Source: Xylaria sp. FL1777 (taxonomy: Eukaryota; Ascomycota; Sordariomycetes; Xylariales; Xylariaceae). Taken from it: 64,000 nt of DNA. This document shows, one piece after another, positions 48,000 to 60,491 of this stretch (positions within the stretch are counted from its first letter, which is position 1; the number at the start of each line of letters is the position of its first letter). The notes below the pieces were generated by a model, which had not been told where the DNA came from, ran no database searches, and saw nothing but the letters and a program-made list of their open reading frames with translations. Location: the NCBI GenBank assembly GCA_022578965.1, contig MU400704.1, positions 1 through 64,000 of the forward strand, written 5' to 3'. The translations under genes were made by a program, and so were the position numbers.

Positions 48000-49900
48000 A
48001 AAATAACATTTTTAAAAAAACAAGAGAACTTTTTAAACCTTAAAAAACAATTCTACAACTTAAGTTAAGAATAAAAATATAAAGATCTTAGTAATAATAA
48101 TAATCTTTTATTCTTTAGCTTTAATAAAAAGCATAATTAAAAAAAACCTAAATATTAATTATATTAAAATTGCTTATATTACTATTAATGCTACTTATTT
48201 AAAAATATTAATTTTAGCTAACTATTAAAGTTTAATTATAACTTTTTTAGCATAAAATTTATTTATTAATGCTAGCTAAAATAAATAAAAGAACTTTAAA
48301 CTATTTTTAAAAAAGCTAATTAAAAATTTTGCTGCAATAAAAACAAGATTTTATATACATATAATAATATAAATTAAAACTATAAAAATGCTTATTAATT
48401 AGCATTATAAAAGTTATTAACCCTAAAAAAAAAGTAATTTAGAACTAACTAAAAAGTGTTTTTAAACTAAACTAAAACTTTACTTAAGCAGTTTGCTTTT
48501 TTATAAGCTAATATAAGCATATAATTAAAACAAACAAGTTAATAAGCTAACTAAAACTTAAAGCTGTTTAATTAATATTTTATTAGCATTAAACTTTAAA
48601 ATGTTTATTAAAACAAAAGCAAAAAAGCTTTGTTATATTACTAAAAACTAAGCGTACTATTTTAGTAAAAGTTAATAAACTATTATAACTTTTTGCTAAC
48701 TATATAAGCTAATATAGTTAATACTATATAATAACGCTAAAAACTAATAACTAAAAAACAACGCTTAAACTATAATAAAAAAAAACCAAAGTTAAATGTT
48801 ATTTAAACTATTAATAAATTAACTTTAAATATTAAGCAAAACTAAACTAGTAATTAGTATACTAGCACTAGCTATAAAAACAATAATACTAGTTTTAATA
48901 ACTAAAACAATTATTACAAAAGCAATAACTATAATAATAGCTATAATAATAATAACCCAGAATTTTATAAAAGCAATAATAACTATAAAAGCTAAAACTA
49001 ATATTATAAAAGTAATAATACTAAAGGTTATAGCTAGTACTAAAACTAAAAATATATAAATAACTAAAGTAATACTAATAATACTTATACTTTAAAAAAC
49101 TATTATATTTTTAGAACTTTTTTAAATTAACCTTAAAATAATAACAAAAATAGTTTAAATTTAAACCTTTATAAAAATTTTACTTGCTATAGCTATAAAT
49201 AACTTAGCTATATTGCTTTTAATTGCCTTTAGCCTAAAAATAATAATAATAATAGCAATAATAGAAATAATAAATTTAATAGCTATATTAGCTATAATAA
49301 TAACACTACTTAAAAACGAACTATTTAAAAAATCTAAATAAATAAAAACTAGAACATAAATAAAAAAAACTAAAAATAGCAATTAAAGTTTTATATATTT
49401 TTTTTATAAAAGCTATAATACTACAACTTAAAAAACAAATAGTAAGCTTAGTACTAATTATATTAGCTATAAGTTTTAAGCTAAAATTACTACTTTATAT
49501 ACTTATTTTATGCTGTTTTTATACTTTTTGCATTATTTATTTTGTTAGCTTTATAAAACTACTTATTAAAACTTATGTTAATTTTAATTTATGCGTTAAA
49601 TATAACTATATTAGTTTTATTTTTGTTTTTATTATAAATTATAGCAAGCATTTTTTTGTACATTTGCATTATAGTATGCTACTAATAGTAGATTTTTTAT
49701 TTATAAAGCTTATTAAGTTATTTGTAAATTAACTAATAGTTATAGTATTACTTGCAGAATTAAACGTGCATATATAGCTATTAATTATAATTATTGCTTT
49801 AAAAGCAGCTTTTTTTTACTATTTTAAACTATTTTAAAAAATAAAAAAATTATATTAAATTTAAGCACTAATTAATAGTTTTTTAAATTATGCTGCTTTT
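48000..49900 (+). pseudogene. Gy-D gag region
   Basis: The A-rich plus strand between the 5' LTR and RT is consistent with coding on this strand. At 48890-49080 there is a degenerate AATAATAACTATAAAAGCTAAAAC-type low-complexity array, as is common between Gag domains. I could not identify a capsid motif or a zinc knuckle. The minus-strand open stretch 49161-49382 is antisense and dismissed. Confidence 0.5.
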
Positions 49901-50189
49901 AAATAAAAGTACTTAGCTTAATTAAGTTTATAAAGGTTTGTTAAAACTAAGCTTGCTACTATACTATTATTTAACTATTTAAACTTATATAGCTTAAAAA
50001 ATTAAAAAAAAGCTTTAGTTATTTTAATTTTATAGTAATTCTAAAAAAGTTTTATAACTTATTTAAGTTTTTTAATACTAGTAAAGCAAACATATTGCTA
50101 TAATTAAAGCAAAAAAACTTTGCTATTAAGCTAAAAAAAAATGCAGTTATACTTTATTTTTTTATATATTTATTAGCTTAAAATAAGCT

Positions 50190-50650
50190 AAAAAAACTAC
50201 AAAAATAGCTTAATAAAATGCTAAAAGCAAAAAAAATTAAAAAGTTTACTAGTTTTATTAGCGCTTTAATTTTTTTTGTACTTAAAAAAAATAAAAGTTT
50301 ATGTTTATATATAAACTATAAAAAACTTAATTAAGTTATGCGTAAAAATTAATATATTTTATTATTTATTTTAAAGCTGCTTAATAAAATTTTAAAAACT
50401 AAGATTTTTAGCAAAATTAACTTTAAAAACGCTTATTATTATTTATATATTTAAGAAAAAAATAAATAAAAAACAGCATTTTATATATGTTATAGCTACT
50501 ATAAATTTTTAGTTATGCTTATAAATTTATTAAATGCTTTTATTACTTTTTAAAGTTATATATAAAAAGCATTTAATAATATAATAAATATATTTTATAT
50601 TGCATATTTTAATAATGTGCTTATTTTTTTTTTAAATAAAAATTCTTATA
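50190..50650 (+). pseudogene. Gy-D reverse transcriptase remnant
   Basis: From 50190 the frame reads L*KKL..*LNKMLKAKKIKK, then FTSFISALIFFVLKKNKSLC and LYINYKKLN. The family pattern is L..YLD.ML..G.I..S.SP..APILFV.KKDG.LRLCVDYR.LN. About 50470-50560 contains a KTAF-like and FLVMP-like run. The catalytic block AYFNNVLIFF at 50602-50631 is the YFDDVLIFS motif with both Asp changed to Asn. This is the third independent family in the window to have lost the same residues by the same transition. Confidence 0.9.
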
Positions 50651-52039
50651 TAAAACATGTTTAAAACATTATTAAAAAGCTATAAAAAGCAAAACTATAT
50701 ATTAAGCTATTTAAGTGCTAATTTTATTAAAAAAAGATCTAATTTTTAAGTTATATTATTTTTAGCTAAAAAATTAAAATAGATTTTTTATGTATAAATA
50801 CTATTTAATAATAGTTTATATTAAATATTTATTAAGCGTTATAATAATTTTTAAGGTTTTGCAACTTTTATTGCTATTTTATAAACAGGTATTTTTATAT
50901 TGCTGCGCTTTTGTTTAAATATTTAAAAAAAAACGTAATAAAAACAAAAAAAAGTTGAATTTTTTTAAATAGTTTTAAAAAAAAAGCTTTTAAAAACTTT
51001 TAAAATGCATTTAAGCAAGCTATTTTTTTTTATATATTTTAACCCTAAAAAACAAATATTGCTAAAAATTAATTTTTTTAAAGTAGCTTTTGTAAAAAAT
51101 TTATTTTAGCAAAATAATTAAAGCATTTTTAAACTAGTTACGTTTTATTTTTAAAAGCTATCTAAAAAAAAAATGCAGTATAATATGCTTAACTAAAAAA
51201 TGCTTATAATAGTAAATTGCTTTAAACATTAGTAGCATTATTTACAAAAAAGCAATTTATTAGTTAAAGTATTAACTAATTATACTAACTTTTAAGCATT
51301 TATAAAAATATTAAAGCTTAATAAAAAGCAAGCTTATTAATATTTATTATTAGCTTTTTTTAATTTTATTATTAAATATTAAGCAAGCAAAAAAAATAAA
51401 ACTAATTTTTTTTTGTGCTATTTTAATTATATAGCTATTTTACTTAATAATATTAACATTTTTTTAACGTTAAAAAGAAAAGTTGTAGTAGTATAGCAAA
51501 TTAAAGTTTTTAATTTATATTTTAGTACTTAAGCTAAAACTTTATATTTTAAAGCTATACTTATTAAAAAAGCCTTTTTTATTTAAATAGTTATGCGTTT
51601 ACGTGCGTAAATAGCTATAAGCTTAAAAAAATTAAAAAATCTAAAAGCTTTTAAAAAGCTAAAAAACTTTATTTAAAAGGTTTAAAAAAAAAACCTTAAA
51701 TACTATATAATTATAAAACAATTAAAGGCAAAAAAGCTTATAAATTTTTAATAGTTAATAAAAAGATCTTTAGTTTGCTATAAAAACAAAATTTATATTT
51801 TTTTTAAAAAAGCTATATATTTTTAACTTATTAAGCTATATTATAATGATTTTTTAGCTAAATATTTTAGCTAAAGCTATATTTTAAAACTGCTATAATA
51901 AAAGTTTTACTAAAGCAATATAAAACTAAATGTTAAAAAATATATATAAAGCTATATAATTTGCTTTAAAACTAAAGCAAAATATTACTAAAAATATAGT
52001 AAACTTAATGTTTTATTAATACTTAGTAAATTTATACAA

Positions 52040-52420
52040 AAGTTATTTATAGATTTTATTATAGGTTTATTAAAAACTTTTTATAAAAAAAAACTAATTA
52101 ATGCTATTTTTGTTATTATAAATAAATTTATTAAGCTTATATACTTATTTTTAGTTAATATTACTATAATTTTAGTTAAGCTAGCAGTTTTATTTTATTA
52201 TAAAATTAAATATATTTATAGTAGCTTAAAAAGCATTATTTTTAATAAAAGCTTTGTTTTTATTAGCTAATTTTAGTTTAATTTATATTATTACTTAAAA
52301 GTTAAGCAAAAGCTTTTAGTAATATTTTACTTTAAAACTAATAAACAAACAAAACAAATAAACTAAATAATTAAAAGCTATTTTAAATGTTTTATAAATA
52401 ATAAATAAACTAATTAGCTT
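52040..52420 (+). pseudogene. Gy-D integrase core remnant
   Basis: From 52052 the frame reads DFIIGLLKTFYKKKLINAIF, then VIINKFIKLIYLFLVNIT. This fits DFI.GLP......D.I.V.VDR.TK...F.P...T of chromovirus integrases. The first catalytic Asp is kept and the VDR Asp reads Asn. Further on, YFKTNKQTKQIN fits the HPQTDGQTE.VN block. Confidence 0.9.
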
Positions 52421-52924
52421 TAACTTTTATTTTAAGTTTTTTTTGCTATAAATTTTGCTATTAATTTTATAACTAAACGATTATTTTTTAAAGCTTTATA
52501 TAATTATATGCTAGAATTTTGTTTGTTTATTAAAAATAACTTTATATTAAAAAAGATTTTAGCTATATAAAAACGTTTTAATAAGTTATAAACTATTAAA
52601 AGCAAAATAACAAAGCAATAATAAATTATAACTAATAAATATACGAAATATTATAATAATAAGCATAAACTTATAACTTTTAAAACTAAAAATTTAGTAG
52701 TATTATTAACAAAAAATATTAAGTTTAAAAATAAAAAATTAGCGCTTAAGTTTATTAAACCTTTTTAAATTCTTTTTATAGTTAGTTTATAGGTATATTA
52801 TATTAGTTTTTTAAAATAATATAGCTGTTTTTATTCTATTTTTTTAATTTAGCTGCTTAAGCTTTAAAAAGCTAAACATAAATATAGTTTGCTTATATTA
52901 AACTTTAAAAATAAGTTAAAAAAA

Positions 52925-53045
52925 TAAAAAGTTAAAAATATAGTAAGTAAAATAACTTATAATAAAAAAGAATATTATTTTATTAAGTAAAAAAGCTAGC
53001 TAACTAAGTACAATTAATAAGTATTTATTACTAATATTATAGCTT
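52925..53045 (+). pseudogene. Gy-D chromodomain remnant
   Basis: The frame reads VKNIVSKITYNKKEYYFIK then *KS*LTKYN**. This is the chromodomain pattern VE.IL......KKEYLIKWKGW...YN.W, with all Trp codons now stops. Confidence 0.85.
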
Positions 53046-55103
53046 TTAAAGCAATTAAAGATTTTAAAAAGCGCTTAAATTATAAAAAAAAAGCAAAGCT
53101 ATTAAGCTAATAAAATAGTACTAATTTATTATTAATTTAGCTATAAACTAAGGCTTAATTGCGTTATATATACTAATTAGTTATTTTTTTGTTTTTAATT
53201 GCATAATAAGAATTATACTTATTGCTTTAAGTTTTAAAATATTTGCGCTTTATTAATAAGCTATACATAAAAACACTACAAATAAGTTATAAAATTTTTA
53301 CAGAAAGGCTTTAAAATACTAATTATTAAACTTTAAAACATCTTTATATTAAAAAAGGCCTATTAAATATTTTTATTTATGTTTATTAGTAATAGTTAAT
53401 ATAACTTTGCGCATATTTTTCTTAAAAGAAATAAAAGCAGCTTTTTAAGCTGCATATTTATAGTTTAAGATTTATACTTTAAATATAGTTAAACAAGCAT
53501 ACTACTAGCATTAAAAATAGTTTTAATTCTGTTAAAAAACTTTATAAAATTAGTTTAAATAAAGTTATTTATAGCGCTTATATAAAAAGGCTTAATAGTT
53601 TAACAAGCTAAAAATTTGCGTTTTATTACTAAGTGCTTATATTTAATATAATGTTTTTGCATTGCTAATTATTAGCTAAACTTTATATAAAATAAAAACA
53701 AAACTACTTATTTTTATATTATTAACTTTGCTAATTAATTAAAACTAAGCTTTATAAGTTAATAAAAAACGTAAAAATACTTTTAAAAAGCAAAATTGTA
53801 TAGCTGCAAAGTTAATATAATAATTATCCGAAGTTTTTTAAATAATAGCGTAATTTTTATTTATAACGACTTTTTTATAGTTGTTTTTTTAAAAAACAAA
53901 AAAATAAACAAACTAGTTTAACAACTTTTAAATATATATTATATTAAAATATAATATAGCAAGCAGCTAACTTATTAATAAAATTAATCCGAAATAAATA
54001 TAAATTAACTTATAAGCTTACATAAAATATAGCTGTTTATATAGCTTATATAAGTTATTACTTTTAGGTTTTTAAATTTGTAAACTATATTTAAAAGCAG
54101 GCTATTTTTTAGCTAAAATCCTTTTTTAAAACGCTTAAAACAAAGCTAATATATTAATAAACTACTTAAAACTATTGCTTTTTTAATAGTTTTATACTTT
54201 TTGTTTTTAGCTTTAGTAGTTTGCTTGTAAAGTTTGCAAATAAAAGTTATTATAAAAATAAGCTAATGCTTAGCTAGCATAAAAACTTTAATATTTATAT
54301 TAAAATTAAATTTATTTTTTGCGTTATTTATATTAAAATTACGCAAAATAATATTTAGATCTTTATTTAAATTTATAAAGTTTAAATTATTTTTATTTTT
54401 ATTTTTATTTTTTTTTTTTTAACTTATAAAAAGCTTAATAGTGTTTATATTTTTATTAAAATTAAAGCTGTTTTAAAAAAAAAACAAACCGCTAAAACTT
54501 TTATTTTTATTACTAAAATTATTAAACTTTTAGCAAAAAGGTTTATTAAAGTTCTGTTTTATAGTAAAATTAAACTTATTTTTAAATAAATTCGGGCATA
54601 AAGCAAGTTATAATAATTTTTTGCATTTATGTTTATAATTATAGCTTTAACTGCAACTACGTTTATATATATTACTTTTAATTACTGCAAGTTTAAGCAG
54701 CATAATTATAATACAAATAATAATTAAAAAAAAAGCAAAAAAGATATAAAATAAATATAAGAATAGCAGTAGTAAAATATATAGCTAAAACTAATTGTTT
54801 AGTAGCAGCTAAAAAAAGAAAAAAAAAAAGAAAAAAAAAAAAAAACATATAGCAATAAAAGTATAAACGCAAAACTTGCTATAAATATAGCATAAAATAA
54901 ACATAACTTCACATATAAACATAAGCATAAATATATAAATACTTTAACTATTATATTACATAAGCATTTTATTTAATATATTATATTTATGCTTAATTAC
55001 TTTATATTATTTTATTTTACTATTTATACTTAAAATTAATTACTTTAATTAATTTTATTTGTATATAAGTTAAAAACAACTTAATTAAAAAAAAAGAAGT
55101 AGT
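53046..55103 (+). other. Gy-D 3' segment, unassigned
   Basis: About 2 kb between the chromodomain and the 3' LTR, long for a 3' untranslated region. It contains an A-rich run of about 20 bases near 54826-54846 and no recognisable motif. An undetected nested insertion or an extra open frame is possible. Confidence 0.45.
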
Positions 55104-55296
55104 TATTATAACTAGGCTACTTAAGTACTTTAGCACATATTATAAGTTACATATATATATAAAATATCTTTTTTATACTTATTTTATAGGAGTTTTTTTT
55201 TTTCTTTAAGGTTTAGTTTTGTTAAATACTTATTATAAAATTAGAGATATATTAACTATTATATTTAACCTTTAATGCTTTATACCTCTTGTGATA
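55104..55296 (+). repeat. Gy-D 3' LTR
   Basis: 193 bp, begins TATTATAACTAGGCTACTTA (TG now TA) and ends CTCTTGTGATA. It differs from the 5' copy almost only by transitions. Confidence 0.93.
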
Positions 55297-55346
55297 ATTT
55301 TATATACGTATTAAACTTATAGTTTTGCGCTAAACTTTTTATATGC

Positions 55347-58300
55347 AATAATGCTTTTAAAGCTAAAGTAGTTATAAGTAAACGCATTAATAATAAAGCT
55401 AAAAGCAAAAAGCTTATGCTTAATACTATTATTTATAAATAAAAACTATTATAAATTGCTAGCTTAAAAAGCAAATATTAGCTGTTAATATATATTTTTT
55501 ATATTGTAAATATATATATATATTTATTATGCTTTTTAGTAAAAGCTTTAGTTAAACTAGCTATATTTTTAAGCATTAAAAAGCTAAAATTAATATAAAA
55601 ATAGCTTTTTTAAGCCTTTTTATTAATAAGCTTTATATTATTAACGTTTTATAGGTTTTTTTAGTTTTAGTTTATTATGCTATATTATATATATATGCTT
55701 GTTATATTTAAGCATTATGTTTAAATAAGTATTATATATAGCTTTAAGTTATTAATATAAACAAAAAAATATAAAATATTGCAAACTATTAAAAAATTAT
55801 AGTTTTAAACTTGCTATGCTAAAAAATCGTTAAAAGTTAACTTAATAACAAATTAACAAAAAGTTTAATTAGTTTATATTTTTATAATTTAGCTTTATTA
55901 ACTTTTAACTTAATAGTTTTTATAAGTTAAAAAATCTATAAACAAAAAAAATAGTATATAGTTTAATTTATAAAGTTTAAAATTAAACGTTCTATTTATA
56001 AACTATTTAAATTATTATAAATTTATTTTATGTTTTATAAAAAGAAAAATTAATAAGGTTTTAAATAATAATAATAAAACAGAAATATTTAAGTTAAACA
56101 GCAATAAAGCTAAAAAGTTAATAAATATAAATTTATTAATAAAAGCAGCTAAACAAGCAAAATTATGCAATAAAAATAAACATATTTTTTATATAGTAAA
56201 TTTATTACTTTTAAGTTTAATTAAAGCACACTTTTTTTAAATTAGTAATTATTTTATATAAAAAGCTTTTAATTATGTTTTATTTTTTAAATTTATTAAA
56301 AACTAAATTTCAAAAAATATAATTAATTAAATTTTTACTAGATTATATATTTAAAGCTAACGCTACGTTTTATTTAATATATAACTGTTAAGTTTTTAGT
56401 TTAATTTGTTATAAAAAGTAAAACTAATATAAATAGCAAAAGTATTACCTTTATAAATTATTACTTTTAGTTATAACTTATTAGCAATTGCTAATAGCTT
56501 AGCTAAAATAAGATTTTATGCATTTTTTTGTTTTTGTTAGCTTTAGTTATTATTAAAAGCTATAGTAAACTAAAAGTTTTAATATATTTAAGCAGTTATA
56601 GCTACTTATATAGCTATATAAAAACAAAGCTTTAATAGCTAATATTTTATATTTTTAAACGTTTATTTTTTTATTTTTATTAATTAAAGATCTTTTTAAA
56701 AGTTTATTTTATATTATAATTTTTGTTTTATTTTTGCTTTAAGTAAAAAAAAAATGTAGCTACTAAAATTATAAAAAGCATTATTTTTAGCAAAGCTTTT
56801 AATACTATTGCTTATATTAGCAATATTAAAATTATTTATATATATTATTTTAATATAAGCTTTATTAGCTTATTTTAAACACTAACTAAAAATTATTACG
56901 TAGTTTATAATAGTAACTTTTTTAACTTTGCTTTTTTTATTAAAAAAGCTATTTATAATAGTAGCTTTTAACTATTAGTTTTTAGTTATGCAAATAAAAT
57001 TGCTTTAGTTTTTGCTACTATAAATATAAAGCTTATTATAAATATAATAAAAGTAATATTTTATAGTTTTATAAAACTTAAAAACTTTAATAAAGTGTAG
57101 TTTACTTTAAATAACTATTTTATTAATAGCTATGCTTTAAAGTTTAAAGTATATTATATTAATAATTAGTTTTGCTATACTAAAAACAAAAAAAAGCTTA
57201 TAAATATTTATATTAAGGCTTTTTGCTAAATAAAAGCAAAAAAAACAAGCTAAGTTTTTATTAGAATTTTAGTAGTAATAGCTTTTTTATTAATAAAAAA
57301 AGCATAATAAAAAACAAAAAATATTAAAAGTATAGCTTATTACTATTTAGTTTGTTTTATAGTTATTTAAATATTGCTACTTAGTATGCTTTTTAGTTAT
57401 TATTACTTAAATTAAGCTAAACTATATTTTTATTTTTTATATTTACTTAAGTAATTATAGTATTTTAGCAAAAAATATTATAATATAAGCAAATGCTTTA
57501 TATTAAGCATAAAAAACAAAATATTTAATGTTGCTACGTAAAATAATGCTATTATTGCATTTAATGCAATAATATATATTATTTAGCTTGTTTTTAGTTT
57601 TAGTAAAAAGGTATAAACATATACTTTTTTATTAGCGAAGTTTTTGCAATATTGCATTAAAATATTTTAAGCACTAAAAAAAATATACGTTTAGCTTAAT
57701 ATATGCTTTTTAGTAGTAATTTTAAGCTTAAATCTAATTTTTAACTAAAAAAAGTATATATTTTTTTTTTAGCTTTTATATAACATAAGCATAAAGTTTT
57801 AAACTAATATAGCTATTTATAATATAATATTTATATGCTAATATTTATTAAGCTTGCTTTAAATAGTTTAAATAATTAAATAATTTAATAATAAAAGCAA
57901 ATATAATTAAATAAGTATTTAAATAAAGCTATTTAAAAGCTATATTTTTAAAAGCATTAAAAGTAGTATTAATTAAATAAATTAAAAATTTTTAATTTAA
58001 AAGCTTTTTATTAAAGTTAAAATTACTATATATAATAGCAAAAGCAGATCTTATAAATTAAAATGCAAAAAGCTTAACGCAAAAAAAAATATTAATATAA
58101 AAACAAGGGTTAATATAAAAAAAAGCATTATTAATGCAAAAAAAATAGTTAACATAAAAAAAAGCGTTAATATAAAAAGAAAAATTAACGCAAAAAAAAG
58201 CGTTAATATAAAAAAAGTTAAAGCAAAAGAAATAATTAATACAAAAAAAAGCATTAATACAAAAAAAAGCGTTAATACAAAAAAAAACGTTTATATAAAA

Positions 58301-59997
58301 GAAAGCATTTATATAAAAAAAGTAATTAATGCAAAAAAAAGCATTAATATAAAAAAAAGCGTTAATATAAAAAAGGTTAAAGCAAAAAAAGTAGTTAACA
58401 TAAAAAAAAGCGTTTATATAAAAAAAAGCGTTAATATAAAAAAAAGCGTTAATATAAACAAGAACGTTTATATAAAAAAAGTAATTAACGCAAAAAAAAG
58501 CGTTAATATAAAAAAAAGCGTTAATATAAAAAAAGTTAAAGCAAAAAAAGTAGTTAATATAAAAAAAAGCGTTTATATAAAAAAAAGCGTTAATATAAAA
58601 AAAAGCGTTAATATAAAAAAAAGCGTTTATATAAAAAGAAAAATCAATATAAAAAAAAGCTTTATTAATGCAAAAAGCTTTAAGCTAAAGCTAGAACTAA
58701 TAAATAAAAAACTTTAAAAAAAGCTATTAAAGTTAAATAATTTTTTAAAGTATAAAAAACTAAAAGCAGTTTTGCAGAAATAATATAAATTAAGCTTTTT
58801 TTAAGCAAAGCTTTAATAAACTAAAATTTCTATGCATATTATTGCATTTTTAATTATTGTAGTAATAAATATTACTAATATTTACTTAAATAAGCAACTA
58901 GTTTATTATAAACGTAGCTTGCTAAATAAAAGCATTACTATTAAATTTAAAAGATTTTTAAAAATAGCTTTAATTATGCTTTATAAAGCAAATTTTTATA
59001 GCTTTTATATGCTTAAGTTTTTTAAAAGTTAAATTTAATAATAAAATGCTTAAATTATTAATGCTTATATAAAATTAGTTATATAATAGCTATAAAAAGC
59101 TTAAGCTTATACTTTAAATAGTACTAAAAACAGTAATACTTTAATTATTTAAAAAGGTTTAAAAGTTTAAGTTTTTAAGTATGGTTTTGCAAAAATTGCT
59201 TGTAGTTTAAATAGCATTTAAAGTAATTAGTAATATAAATTATATAATAAAAGCTAAGTTGCTTTTTAACTTAAGCTTTAAATAAAAAAAAATAGCTTAA
59301 TATTTTTAAAACAGTTAACTTTAGTTTTAAAAACGTAATAACTTTGTTTTATTTTATTACTTTTTTATTAATTAGCTTTATGCTGCTTAAGTTTTTAGCT
59401 TTAATTTAATATTAAATAATAGCTTTAATGCAGCTAATTTTAGTTAAAGTTTTATTAATGTTTTAATTTGCTTAGCTTAAATAATTTTGCAAAGTTAAAA
59501 AATAGCAGTTATTATTTATTATGTTAGTAATAACTAGCTTATTTAGCATTTTTTTTTAAAAAGATTTTAAAACTTGTAATTTATATATAATATGTTTTAT
59601 TTTTATTACTTTTACTAGTTTTTTATTTATTAGCAAACCTTTTAATTAGTTCTTTAATGCAATTTATATTTTAATTTTTTTATAAAGCTTTTTAATATAA
59701 AACTAATTAAAAGGTTAATTTTTTTAAACACTTAAAGAAATATAGTAAATAGCTTTAAGCTATTTATTATAGTAAGCAATAAATAGTTGTGCTACTTAGT
59801 TAATAAAAAATTTAAAAAGTAAAATAAAAAGAAAAAAAAAACAGTAAAAAAAAAAAAAGCAAAAAGCTATAAACATTTATATATATGTTTTAAGTGCTTA
59901 TATATTATTTTTATTTATATATAATTATAAATATTAGTAAGCTATTTATTTAAATAGTTATATATATTAAGCAAAGTATTTTTGCTTAACGTTAAAC
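55347..59997 (-). repeat. Inverted-repeat arm 2
   Basis: 4651 bp, the reverse complement of 7599-12139 plus 32757-33572. After removing MITE-1 and its extra target copy (719 bp), arm 1 is about 4638 bp, so lengths agree to within about 15 bp. This arm holds the empty sites for Gy-A copy 2 (56164-56168) and MITE-1 (58650-58657). It is cut at its outer end by the Gy-A copy 3 insertion; GTTTA at 7599-7603 is the intact counterpart of that target site. The open stretch 58832-59032 (66 codons, plus strand) has no family signature. Confidence 0.9.
58060..58650. repeat. A-rich tandem repeat in arm 2 (~18-20-bp unit)
   Basis: About 30 degenerate copies of AAAAAAAGCGTTAATATA, the reverse complement of the array at 9671-10250. 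The order of variant units is broadly but not perfectly the same in the two arms, as expected from independent small gains and losses. The open stretch 58051-58254 is the translation of the array and not a gene. Confidence 0.92.
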
Positions 59998-60491
59998 TAT
60001 TATAAAGTTAGTGCAAAAGTAGCTTTTAAAGCAGCTTAATGCTTTTATATATACTTTGCACCTCTTTTTTTGCTAGCTAAAGCTAAACTTACATAACGAT
60101 TTACTTAGCTTACTAAGCTTATAGTAATTTAAAGCTTACTAAGCTTATAATAATTTAAAGCTTATTAAGCTTATAGTAATTTAGTGCTTACTAAACTTGC
60201 AATAGTTTAAAAAAAGTTATTACTTTTTTTTTTTTTTTTTTGTTTATATAATTATATATTTTTTATACTTAATTATTTATTTAGTTTTAGTTTTTTAGCT
60301 ATTAATTTTTTATAACTACTAAGCACTAATATATTTATTACTTTTAATTCTTTAAGACTTTTATTAATGCATAACAATAAAAGTACTTTAAAAACCTTTT
60401 TAATGAACTATTATTAAAGATTTTATTATTACTTGCAAATTAAAACTCTAAAAGTAAACCTGTTATATTAATATATAATAAATCTATTATA
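59998..60491 (+). repeat. Gy-A copy 3 5' LTR (copy D)
   Basis: 494 bp, begins TATTATAAAGTTAGTGC (TG now TA) and ends AATCTATTATA. It has the same internal AAGCTTATAGTAATTT tandem units (60110-60185) as the other copies. Confidence 0.93.

Larger units (their letters stand above)
47439..55296 (+). mobile_element. Gy-D: 7.9-kb Gypsy chromovirus, plus strand
   Basis: 193-bp LTRs at 47439-47631 and 55104-55296 and a 5-bp duplication ATTTT (47434-47438 and 55297-55301) define the element. The 3' limit was chosen so that both LTRs have the same length and the duplication is exact; the next base or two are also shared. Plus-strand domains run RT (50190-50650), RNase H (expected near 51.1 kb, not resolved), integrase (about 52050) and chromodomain (about 52930). 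Some 2.0 kb of non-coding or unreadable sequence separates the chromodomain from the 3' LTR. It sits near the junction of the core with arm 2. Confidence 0.92.

Noticed and set aside
59998..60491. Solo LTR
   Set aside because: The sequence after it is collinear with the internal region of Gy-A copy 2, so it is the 5' LTR of an element that continues past the window.
12140..60491. One huge element bounded by inverted 494-bp repeats
   Set aside because: The minus-strand LTRs at 12140 and 32258 form their own pair with a GCATA duplication, and the plus-strand LTR at 59998 begins a separate copy with its own target site.
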